Of a DNA stretch of 64,000 nucleotides, positions 43,447 through 50,247 are shown in pieces. Below the pieces are notes generated by a model. The model was not told the origin of the DNA. It was given only the letters and a program-made list of their open reading frames with translations, and did no database searches. Positions within the stretch are counted from its first letter, which is position 1. Each line of letters begins with the position of its first letter. The DNA is from Aureimonas psammosilenae (GTDB lineage: Bacteria > Pseudomonadota > Alphaproteobacteria > Rhizobiales > Rhizobiaceae), in contig NZ_WEZG01000001.1 in NCBI RefSeq assembly GCF_009176975.1, forward strand, positions 434,001-498,000. Reading direction: 5' to 3'. A program made the translations under genes and the position numbers.

Positions 43447-43988
43447 TGGGCAAATGGCTTGAGCGAGCTTTGGCCTCTGTGCCGTTAGTGCCATTAGCGC
43501 CAATAGCCGACCGAAACGAGGCTAACGGCACTATTGGCACTATTGGCACAACGCCGCCAAACGAGAGTGCGGCTGTCCCGACCATCCATGATGACGACAT
43601 CGAGCGCGAAGAGCGTCTAGCTATTTATGGCGAGCCGCAGGGCGAAGTGGCGCAAGAGCGCGGCGAAAGAGGGTTGGCCAACTTTGCCAACCCTGCCAGC
43701 GATGCGGTGACAAGACTTGCTGTTGTCGGCGAAGCGCGGTCAGTCGCAGTCCATGCCGGCCGCTTCGAGGATCGCCCCGCCAACTGGATGCCCGAGCCCG
43801 GCTCTGGCGTCACGATCCTGCGGCCGGCGGCCGAACTACCCGCCATAGAATACGACATGCACTTGGACCGGCTCATCGCCACTTTACCCGCTGGATCGGC
43901 CGAGGTTCAGCGTCTCATCTTCGCCAAACGCAAGGGCTGGGTCGTAGAATGCGAGGGGCGGCGGATCTTCACCAGGGGACGGTTCTGA
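43446..43988 (+). CDS. Hypothetical protein whose first part spans two iteron-like arrays
   Basis: 180 residues from ATG 43446 (TGATG overlap with the DUF3987 stop). Residues 10-40 read VPLVPLAPIADRNEANGTIG-TIGTT, the translation of an inverted pair of 9-bp repeat arrays. Residues about 76-86 read LANFANPASDA, a second 9-bp repeat type. The C-terminal half (MPEPGSGVTILRPAAELP, DRLIATLPAGSAEVQRLIFAKRKGWVVECEGRRIF) looks like a normal folded domain. Function unknown; the N-terminal sequence may be shaped by DNA signals rather than by protein function. Confidence 0.7.
   Translation: MGKWLERALASVPLVPLAPIADRNEANGTIGTIGTTPPNESAAVPTIHDDDIEREERLAIYGEPQGEVAQERGERGLANFANPASDAVTRLAVVGEARSVAVHAGRFEDRPANWMPEPGSGVTILRPAAELPAIEYDMHLDRLIATLPAGSAEVQRLIFAKRKGWVVECEGRRIFTRGRF
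43479..43549. repeat. Inverted pair of 9-bp iteron arrays, GGCACTATT type
   Basis: Left arm 43479-43506 and right arm 43522-43549, each three 9-bp units, face each other across 15 bp. The right arm reads CTAACGGCA CTATTGGCA CTATTGGCA C. The reverse complement of the left arm matches it at 22 of 28 positions. A single array of the same unit lies at 58802-58829 in an intergenic part of the element. The pattern resembles iterons or a partition/operator site. Confidence 0.7.
43672..43700. repeat. Short 9-bp array, TTTGCCAAC type
   Basis: Three adjacent 9-mers, TTGGCCAAC TTTGCCAAC CCTGCCAGC, which also contain the inverted arms GGTTGGC/GCCAACC. A related arrangement of the same unit is at 62781-62858, near the other end of the element. 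Located inside the 43446-43988 gene. Confidence 0.5.
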
Positions 43989-44394
43989 GCATAACTGCGT
44001 CGATGCTCGAACGTTGGATATTCGCGAAGGCTGGTGCCGAGATCGGATGTCCCTTGAAGCGCCAATAATCGTCTGTATCCGGACGACCGTATTTGGAACG
44101 TTTCCAAGCGACTGGCACTTGTTCCAATAGAATGGTGTCGGATTTTCCACGCTTCTGCGTGATGCGATCACTCATCCGGCTGACCGAAAGTTTACCCAAT
44201 GCTGATGTCCGGGTCGGGGCGGAAACGCTTCCGAAGACTTCATGCGCCGAACTCTATCGTTACCCTGCCACACTCACTTCCACAAAGCGTCGAAGTCAGT
44301 AACGCTCGCGACTTGTTCCCCAAAACAGATGAAACAGGGTCGGAAGCAAGACCCCAGCTTCGGGCGAAAACGCTCGTGATGGTCGGAGGCTGAC
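43989..44394. other. Non-coding stretch carrying a TTGGAA-N3-TTCCAA palindrome
   Basis: 406 bp with no supported gene; a 76-codon minus-strand frame lacks a ribosome site. At 44093-44107 it holds TTGGAA-CGT-TTCCAA, the same palindrome class as the two tandem host sites at 12931-12980. It may contain the promoter for the two small genes that follow. Confidence 0.5.
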
Positions 44395-44601
44395 ATGCCG
44401 TACTGGAACAAATATCCGACACGGGATCGCATCCAAAACATCCGGAAGCCGTCTCCAATCGTCACGTCACGTGGAATGGGTGTAGCCGCGCGATACGCGA
44501 CATCCCTGCGAGAGAATGCGGAGATTGCCCGGCTCGCTGCCGAACTCGATGTGAAGCTGGCCGAACAGTCATTGGCCAATCAAAACGCAAAAGGAATTTG
44601 A
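44395..44601 (+). CDS. Small hypothetical element protein
   Basis: 68 residues from ATG 44395 with GGAGG 7 nt upstream. The first half is basic (MPYWNKYPTRDRIQNIRKPS), the second half a predicted helix (LRENAEIARLAAELDVKLAEQSLANQ). No family recognised. The Rmf-like gene follows 2 nt after its stop. Confidence 0.6.
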   Translation: MPYWNKYPTRDRIQNIRKPSPIVTSRGMGVAARYATSLRENAEIARLAAELDVKLAEQSLANQNAKGI

Positions 44602-44603
44602 TC

Positions 44604-44795
44604 ATGAACACCACACCATTCACGCAAGGCGGCCAGGCCTTTCTCAATGAAGCACCCACCGCTTCCTGCCAGTTCCCGAACGGGTCCACTATGCATCGCG
44701 AGTGGATGGACGGATGGGCTCAGCGCCAGGTAAGCGAACGCGCGCACCGGTCGCGGAGCATGGATGCAACGAACGTTCAGATGACGCAGGAGTAA
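44604..44795 (+). CDS. Rmf/CrpP-like small protein
   Basis: 63 residues. The pattern G-x-QAFLNE...ASCQFPNGSTMHREWMDGWAQRQ fits the Rmf/CrpP fold (small helical protein with a C-x-[YF] and W-x2-GW signature). Rmf dimerises ribosomes in starvation; CrpP-type proteins have been described as modifying or affecting drugs, and phages often carry relatives of unknown role. AAGGA lies 8 nt before ATG 44604. Followed by a strong terminator. Confidence 0.7.
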   Translation: MNTTPFTQGGQAFLNEAPTASCQFPNGSTMHREWMDGWAQRQVSERAHRSRSMDATNVQMTQE

Positions 44796-44864
44796 CCTAA
44801 GGAGGTTAACAGCGCGGTTCGGGGTTCAACAGAACTGAACCAGCGCCATTTTCTTGGATACGAG

Positions 44865-44896
44865 CGGCCGGCGGATATCGCCGGCCGTTTTTGTTT
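44865..44896 (+). terminator. Intrinsic terminator
   Basis: A 9-bp GC stem, CGGCCGGCG/CGCCGGCCG, with loop GATAT, followed by TTTTTGTTT. It closes the plus-strand small-gene unit (44395-44795) and also insulates the opposing surface-polymer cassette. Confidence 0.88.
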
Positions 44897-44979
44897 GACG
44901 AGTGCGGCGAACGACTATTCAAGCGGGGGCGGACATGACCGAGTACCTTCGTTTAGACCCGTGTCGTGATGTATGGCGA

Positions 44980-46221
44980 CTAAAGCGGCTTGTCGCTTCG
45001 AGGACCCCGATCTGCCAGCGGAGCCAGTCCTCCCAGTACCGTTGGGCTCAGACTGCTGAAAAACGCAACGATACGCGGCGAAGCAATGCCACGGTTTTCG
45101 TCCCAGAACGCTCTGCGGGTTCGCGCGCTTGCCTCGCGATCTTCAACTGAGTTGCCGTTCCCCGCTTCGATGATCCGACACAAGTTATCAAAATCATCGG
45201 CACGAACGCCTTCGATCAATTCGTATGGGAAGTGAAAGCTGCGGTCAGCCCCTTCGTACTCAGCACGATCAAACGGGTAGAGGATCAAGCCGCTCGACTT
45301 TGAGAACAGGAAATCGGCGAAGATTGAGGAGTAGTCGGTGATGAGGAAGTCGATGTCGGGAATGGCGGTGTAGAAATCTGCCCCCTCCGGCCAGACCTTA
45401 ATCCTTGGATAGCAATCCGCCAGCTCCCGGAGCCGTTGAATGTCGGTCTTCGCTCGAATGGTGTTCGGATGAAGCTTGACGTAGAGAACCGCGTCTCGCT
45501 GCGCCAAAGTGTCGTTCAGCTGATTGGGGTGCGGAAACGCCCTGTCTATGAATGGCCGGTTTCCGGCGCGCAGTGTGGGTGCGTAGAGATAGGTGACCTT
45601 ACCCAGACGCAACGACACATCCGAACGGGTTACGTCAGCGTCGATCGCTGTCGCTAACTGGTGAAGCTCTGGATCGAAGGCTACATCCAAGCGCGGCGTG
45701 CCAAGAATGGGGCAATTTTTTCTCGGCAGTAGGAACGACGCCGCGAACCGTTTGGAATGACGCTCTGAAGCGGCGACCAAGAAGTTCGGCCTGAAGATGC
45801 TCCGGATGTAGAGCGGTCCACTGTTCTTCTCTCGGGTTACGCCGATGTTTTTGACCCCGACGCCATGCCAGAGGGAGACGAGAAAGCTGCGGCTGGAGCG
45901 AAAAGGGATCTTCTTTCCGTAGTCGTTGACGAAGTGAAATCCAGCACCTGCTACCAGCCGAATTCCGTCGAGCGAAGGGTAGCGGACAGCCTTCGCGTCA
46001 TGATTGTTTAGGCGCTTCGCCAGGGCGTCGGAGTTGGCGATCCAGACCGCGCGGATGTCCGGCCGATGGATAGTGATCCAAAGGTACAGGTACTTCGTAT
46101 TGCCCTCGAACGGGCCGTGGAAAAGCCACAGCCTGCGATCACTCGTAGTTCGACCAGCGGCATAAAATTCGGCAAGCTTGAAGTAGACCTTCGCGGCCTT
46201 CGGGATATCTCGAACCCTCAA
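44980..46221 (-). CDS. CDP-glycerol:glycerophosphate glycerophosphotransferase (TagB/TagF-like)
   Basis: A 413-residue teichoic-acid-type polymerase or primase. Family motifs in order: LFHGPFEGNTKYLYLWI, VSLWHGVGVKNIG (compare TagF WHG-x2-K-x-IG), TYLYAPTLRAG, VLYVKLHPN and DFLITDYSSIFADFLFSKSSGLILYPFDRAEYEG, the CDP-glycerol site. Such enzymes transfer glycerol-phosphate or related polyol phosphates onto a lipid-linked or glycan acceptor on the cytoplasmic face. No transmembrane helix is seen, so it is peripheral, as usual. It overlaps the cytidylyltransferase gene by 4 nt, forming a two-gene minus-strand cassette inside the prophage element. Likely role: altering the host surface polymer (lysogenic conversion). 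Confidence 0.88.
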   Translation of the reverse strand: MRVRDIPKAAKVYFKLAEFYAAGRTTSDRRLWLFHGPFEGNTKYLYLWITIHRPDIRAVWIANSDALAKRLNNHDAKAVRYPSLDGIRLVAGAGFHFVNDYGKKIPFRSSRSFLVSLWHGVGVKNIGVTREKNSGPLYIRSIFRPNFLVAASERHSKRFAASFLLPRKNCPILGTPRLDVAFDPELHQLATAIDADVTRSDVSLRLGKVTYLYAPTLRAGNRPFIDRAFPHPNQLNDTLAQRDAVLYVKLHPNTIRAKTDIQRLRELADCYPRIKVWPEGADFYTAIPDIDFLITDYSSIFADFLFSKSSGLILYPFDRAEYEGADRSFHFPYELIEGVRADDFDNLCRIIEAGNGNSVEDREASARTRRAFWDENRGIASPRIVAFFSSLSPTVLGGLAPLADRGPRSDKPL

Positions 46222-46649
46222 GCGGCATCCTCAATCTCTTGGATGATCGCGGTTGTGCTGACGCCATCGTAATAGGGAACCAACTCTAGTCGGATACCAA
46301 GCGAGGCGAGTTCTTCTTCGGTTACGCCGATCTGGGTGAGATACCGCTCTCGCGTCCAGTCATCGCCGTGGACGATGACCGCCGGGCTATGTCGATCAAT
46401 GAGGTTCCGGACGGAAAACCCATCTACGATCTCGGCGTGATCGACGTGGCGGATCGCCGAAACGATTGCAAGCCGATCTGTTTCTGCAATCACAGGCGTA
46501 CGCTTGTATTTCGCGACCTTCGCATCAGAGTTGACCGCCACAACAAGACGGTCACCAAGAGCGCGGGCTGACTTCAGGAACTCGACATGTCCCCGATGGA
46601 ACAGGTCGAAAGCTCCAAGCACTAGAACGGTAGTTGTCAGTGATAGCAT
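46218..46649 (-). CDS. Glycerol-3-phosphate cytidylyltransferase-like nucleotidyltransferase (TagD type)
   Basis: About 143 residues. The nucleotidyltransferase signature GAFDLFHRGHVEFLKSAR (HxGH class) lies at the N-terminus, with VAVNSDAKVAKYKRTPVI after it and VSTTAIIQEI at the C-terminus, matching the RT-x-G-x-STT-x-I motif in degraded form. TagD-like enzymes make CDP-glycerol from CTP and glycerol 3-phosphate, the donor for the adjacent transferase. I start at the ATG giving MLSLTTTVLVLGAFD; an ATG six codons upstream is possible. CDP-ethanolamine or ADP-heptose-type specificity is an alternative. Confidence 0.85.
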   Translation of the reverse strand: MLSLTTTVLVLGAFDLFHRGHVEFLKSARALGDRLVVAVNSDAKVAKYKRTPVIAETDRLAIVSAIRHVDHAEIVDGFSVRNLIDRHSPAVIVHGDDWTRERYLTQIGVTEEELASLGIRLELVPYYDGVSTTAIIQEIEDAA

Positions 46650-46990
46650 GATGCTCACAGAATACATGCACCATGCGCCGAGCGATGTGGTTTGACGAAA
46701 GCGAGACTAAGCCCAGGACGGCGCTGACGCCCGCAAACAACACGCCCACGGCGGCATGGGTCGATCTGCGAAACTTCCGCAAATGTTTGAATATGTCCAG
46801 TCCCCCTTGGCGATATGAACTGGTGAAACCGTAGCCGACCGGCAAGGGGGACCGTTTGTTGGATCGCCAAACAGCATTTCGGCAAAACCAAATGGTCAGC
46901 TTAATTAGCTTTCAGTAGATGTGCGAAAGGCCGCCATTCTGGCGTTACATCTGATGATCGTTCATGCATCAGGTCAGATGGATCGAGAAC
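46650..46990. other. Intergenic stretch with no supported gene
   Basis: 341 bp, visibly more AT-rich toward 46900 (TTAATTAGCTTTCAG). Minus-strand frames here lack ribosome sites. It should contain the promoter of the surface-polymer cassette, which I could not pin down. Confidence 0.4.
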
Positions 46991-47266
46991 TCAGAGAACT
47001 CGACCGTCGCGCACCTGGGTGCTGATGTCGAAACTCATCTCGCGCGTATGAGCCGAGACATCTCCGCCGAACCGCCGAATGTCGTTCGCCTGTAGACGAA
47101 TGCGCCAGACTGCTTTGGTTTTGCGCAGGTTTCCCGCTGGCATCCGCGTTTCAACCCACTCAGCGCAGCCTGCATATCGGCCGGCGGGCAGAACGATATC
47201 GTCGCCGATATCCACCGGCTTAGCGATTTTGAATGTCCTTGCTTCATTCACGATGCGCGACAGCAT
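46991..47266 (-). CDS. Small hypothetical element protein
   Basis: 91 residues from ATG 47266, preceded by GGGGGAGG. MLSRIVNEARTFKIAKPVDIGDDI onwards, beta-rich, with VLPAGRYAGCAEWVETR. No family recognised. Second gene of a short minus-strand pair (with 47280-47393), divergent from the RHH protein gene. Confidence 0.65.
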   Translation of the reverse strand: MLSRIVNEARTFKIAKPVDIGDDIVLPAGRYAGCAEWVETRMPAGNLRKTKAVWRIRLQANDIRRFGGDVSAHTREMSFDISTQVRDGRVL

Positions 47267-47279
47267 GGCCTCCCCCGCC

Positions 47280-47393
47280 TTAAGTCGTCGTCTCCGACAG
47301 ATTGCTCTGCAAGGCTTGTGCCAACGTGCCGTAACTCTCTGAAATGCTAACGACATTCTTGGGTGATAGCGTCCCCTTCGATGGACGAGCCAT
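47280..47393 (-). CDS. Very small hypothetical protein
   Basis: 37 residues: MARPSKGTLSPKNVVSISES onwards, ending NLSETTT. GAGGAAA lies 4 nt before the ATG. It sits 13 nt upstream of the 91-residue gene and next to the operator palindrome. Short, so coding is tentative. Confidence 0.45.
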   Translation of the reverse strand: MARPSKGTLSPKNVVSISESYGTLAQALQSNLSETTT

Positions 47394-47411
47394 GCGCTTT
47401 CCTCTATATGT

Positions 47412-47425
47412 GGTATCACAATACC
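47412..47425. promoter_or_regulatory. Operator-like palindrome GGTAT-CACA-ATACC
   Basis: Perfect 5-bp inverted arms in the 48-bp gap between the divergent minus-strand pair and the RHH protein gene. RHH repressors (Arc, Mnt) bind such short palindromes, so this may be the autoregulatory site. Confidence 0.5.
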
Positions 47426-47441
47426 GCAACGGAGTGAGGCC

Positions 47442-47594
47442 GTGTCGCAGTATCCAGAATACCTGAATGTCCGGGCTCCGAGCGGCACCGCCAAGGCGTT
47501 GGAAGAAGCCGCCAAGCGCGAGGGCAAGAAGCCGGCGCAGATCGTGCGCGAAGCTCTCCTTGCTCGCCTCCATGCACAGCCGAGGGCCGCCTAA
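47442..47594 (+). CDS. Ribbon-helix-helix (CopG/Arc-like) protein
   Basis: 50 residues from GTG 47442: SQYPEYLNVRAPSGTAKALE then EAAKREGKKPAQIVREALLARL, a ribbon strand followed by two helices, the RHH DNA-binding pattern. GGAGTGAGG precedes the start. Its stop overlaps the start of the large ejection-protein gene (TAATG). Likely a small repressor controlling the virion-protein operon and the divergent pair. Confidence 0.72.
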   Translation: MSQYPEYLNVRAPSGTAKALEEAAKREGKKPAQIVREALLARLHAQPRAA

Positions 47595-50242
47595 TGGCCG
47601 CGTCTCCGGGTTACGTCTTCGGCGGCAACACTGGCCTCAGCTATGACGAGCTACAGGCCCGCCGGAAGGTGCTGAGCGCCATGCTCGCGCAACAGTCCAG
47701 TCGCACGCCGCAGAACCTCGGTGAAGGTATCGCCGCGCTGGGGCAGGGCATCGCCAACGGTTTGGAAGCTCGCTACCTCCGCAAGCAAGAGGAGGAGATG
47801 CGCGGGAAGCAAGAGGGGCTATGGGGTGACATCGGAGCGGCAATGCGAGGTTCGACCTCTGCGCTCTCTTACGATCCGGCCGGCCCGGCGCTTTCAGGCG
47901 CTACAGGCTCCGACGCCTCGGCTCCGAAGCTGAAGGCCAGTGCAGCCGACAACGACAACGGCCTTCAGCCTTTCCAGACGGCATTCCTCGATACGCTGGC
48001 CGGCCCTGAGAGCGCAGGAGCCTACAACGTCAAATACGGCGGCGACACCTTCAGCGATTTCTCCGACCATCCGCGGCAGGATATCCTGATCCAATCCGGC
48101 CCCCACGTTGGGAAGACATCGAGCGCGGCCGGCCGCTACCAATTCCTCGGAAGCACATGGGACGACGAGGCCAAGAAGCTCGGGCTTTCCGATTTCAGCC
48201 CCGCCAATCAGGATCGCGCCGCGTGGTCGCTGGCGTCCGACACGTACCGCAAGAAGACGGGCAATGACCTGTCGGTGGTGCTGCAATCGGGCGATCCCGA
48301 CGCTATCGCGGGCGTCGGGCCGGCTCTCAAGGACGTGTGGACATCGCTTCCCGGCGGTATTGAGCAGGGCACGAATAAGGACGCCTTTACCTCCGCTTAC
48401 CAGGGCGCGCTTAGCCGCAACGGTTCGGCTCGCGCTATTCAAGCGGCGGCACCTGCGCAGGGCCAACAGGTTCAGGTCGCAAGCTTGGACCCTTCGGCGG
48501 GCATGGGCTCGGCAACTCCTCCGACCACGCGGCAAGCGCTAGAGCGCGCATCGGCGACGGTGAACGCGGCGCAGGCGAGCGGTGCGTCCATCGACGGTCA
48601 GATGAGCCCCGAAGATCAGGCTCGCTACAACACCCTTGTCGGTCGCCAGCCGGGGCAGGTGGACCCGAACGCGGTCCCCTATACCGGCCCCGCGGAATAC
48701 AACACGCCGGAACTGCGCCTCGACACGAACGGCGCTCGCGTGACGCGGGATAGCCAGGAGCGGATGGCCCCGGGAAAGCAGGCGGTCGTCAACGCCCTGA
48801 TGGCACAGGGAGGGGGCGCGCCGCCGCAAGACCCGACGCAGCTCGCCGCCCTGCCGTCGCCGCGGATGGTGGATGCCAATCCGACACCGCCGGCAGCTTC
48901 TACATTCTCGCCCGCCGTCCAGCAGGCCGCCGCGAACGATCCGAGCTTTGACGGCTTCAGCCAGTCGGGGCCGCCGGAGACCATGACGCGCAAGATTGCC
49001 CGCATCATGATTGATCGCGGCATCGGCCTGCCCACGGCTCCCCCACCTCCCGACGATCAGGGTGGCCCGCTCGGACACTTCGGCGATCCGAATAGGAGCC
49101 CCGTCCAACGCGTCGCCGAAGCCCAGATGGTCGGGCAGGCCCAGAACGGGGCGGACCCCACGGCGCTGATGATGCGGGTGTTGAGTTCGCCCTTCGCGAC
49201 GGACGAACAGCGCCAAGTCGCGGCGCAGGTCCTCCAGCGCTCGCAGTCCCGCCAGGATCTCACAGACCGTCGAAGCTACGAGGCGAACCAGGCGCAGCTA
49301 GAACGGCGCAACGCTTGGGAGGACTACCAGCGCAAAGCCCGTTTCGATGCTGAGTTGAAGGCGGTCGATCCTGATATCGCCCTAGATCGTGACTACAAGC
49401 GCGCGCAGATCACTGCCGCTACGGCGAAGGGGTCGGGTTATCGAACGCTCAGTGCAGAAGAAGCCGCATCGCGTGGGCTTCCGCCCGGGGCAACCTACCA
49501 AATCGGCCCGGACAACAAGGTTGATGCCATCGGCAACGGCAAAGGCCAGAGCATCACCATCGGCGGTGGCGAAAACAAACAGGTCTTCGATGCGATGGCG
49601 GAAAGCGCTTCGGGCGCTCGTTCCTCCGTGTCGGGCTTGAAGGCCATTCGCGATGCCCGCCAAGCGATCGATGCCGGCGGTATCTTCGGCGCAGGGGCCG
49701 ATATGCGCCTCGGGCTTCAGAAGGTCGGCGCTTATCTCGGAGTTACGGACCCGTCAGCGATCACGAACACAGAAACGTTCCGAGCGGCCATCGCTCCGCA
49801 GGTGTCGGCAGTCCTGAAGTCCACGGTCGGCAGCGCCAACATCTCCAATACGGATCGCGAGTTCGCAGAGAAGGCGGCCGGCGGCAACATCACGCTGGAG
49901 CCCGCCAGCATCAAGCGCCTCCTCACCATCATGGAGAAGGCGTCCACGGAAGCGGTCGCAGGCCATATGTCCCGGCTCGATAAGGTCTATCCGGCAGGTG
50001 GGCAGTTCGACCGGGAGCGAGCGCTGTTCGGGGTGGATATGCCCGACATGACCCCCACGCCTTACGATCCGCCTCCGACCGGAAGCCCGCCACCTGCGCC
50101 GGCCGCCAGTGCGCCGAACATGGGAGCCAACTGGCCTCAAGGCGGGCAGGTGTCCCGGCCTCGCACCGATGCTGAGTTCAACGCCATTCCGAAGGGCGGC
50201 CTCTACGTCGATCCCGAGGACGGCAAGACCTACAGGAAGTAA
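47594..50242 (+). CDS. Phage internal virion (ejection) protein with GH104 lysozyme domain
   Basis: 882 residues. Residues about 126-275 form a lambda-R-like lytic transglycosylase (GH104): FQTAFLDTLAGPESAGAYNV with catalytic Glu near 139, then YGGDTFSDFSDHPRQ, SSAAGRYQFLGSTWDDEAKKLGL, DFSPANQDRAAWSL and VWTSLPGGIEQ. The N-terminus (DELQARRKVLSAMLAQQSS) and the long Pro/Ala/Gln-rich middle are typical of podovirus ejection proteins. The C-terminal 250 residues contain a helical domain (VFDAMAESASGARSSVSGLKAI). In T7-like phages such proteins open the peptidoglycan during DNA entry. The operon continues with another ejection-type protein. Confidence 0.83.
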   Translation: MAASPGYVFGGNTGLSYDELQARRKVLSAMLAQQSSRTPQNLGEGIAALGQGIANGLEARYLRKQEEEMRGKQEGLWGDIGAAMRGSTSALSYDPAGPALSGATGSDASAPKLKASAADNDNGLQPFQTAFLDTLAGPESAGAYNVKYGGDTFSDFSDHPRQDILIQSGPHVGKTSSAAGRYQFLGSTWDDEAKKLGLSDFSPANQDRAAWSLASDTYRKKTGNDLSVVLQSGDPDAIAGVGPALKDVWTSLPGGIEQGTNKDAFTSAYQGALSRNGSARAIQAAAPAQGQQVQVASLDPSAGMGSATPPTTRQALERASATVNAAQASGASIDGQMSPEDQARYNTLVGRQPGQVDPNAVPYTGPAEYNTPELRLDTNGARVTRDSQERMAPGKQAVVNALMAQGGGAPPQDPTQLAALPSPRMVDANPTPPAASTFSPAVQQAAANDPSFDGFSQSGPPETMTRKIARIMIDRGIGLPTAPPPPDDQGGPLGHFGDPNRSPVQRVAEAQMVGQAQNGADPTALMMRVLSSPFATDEQRQVAAQVLQRSQSRQDLTDRRSYEANQAQLERRNAWEDYQRKARFDAELKAVDPDIALDRDYKRAQITAATAKGSGYRTLSAEEAASRGLPPGATYQIGPDNKVDAIGNGKGQSITIGGGENKQVFDAMAESASGARSSVSGLKAIRDARQAIDAGGIFGAGADMRLGLQKVGAYLGVTDPSAITNTETFRAAIAPQVSAVLKSTVGSANISNTDREFAEKAAGGNITLEPASIKRLLTIMEKASTEAVAGHMSRLDKVYPAGGQFDRERALFGVDMPDMTPTPYDPPPTGSPPPAPAASAPNMGANWPQGGQVSRPRTDAEFNAIPKGGLYVDPEDGKTYRK

Positions 50243-50247
50243 CGCCC

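Noticed and set aside
43969-44199. 76-codon minus-strand frame (…DDYWRFKGHPISAPAFANIQ…)
   Set aside because: No ribosome site, overlaps the end of a plus-strand gene, and the TTGGAA palindrome lies within it; left as non-coding.
44817-44827. GTTC...GTTC pair as an SOS box inside the element
   Set aside because: Spacing is 3 bp, not the 7 bp required by alphaproteobacterial LexA.
46655-46891. Minus-strand frame upstream of the cytidylyltransferase gene
   Set aside because: No start signal and no protein-like pattern; more likely leader or promoter region.
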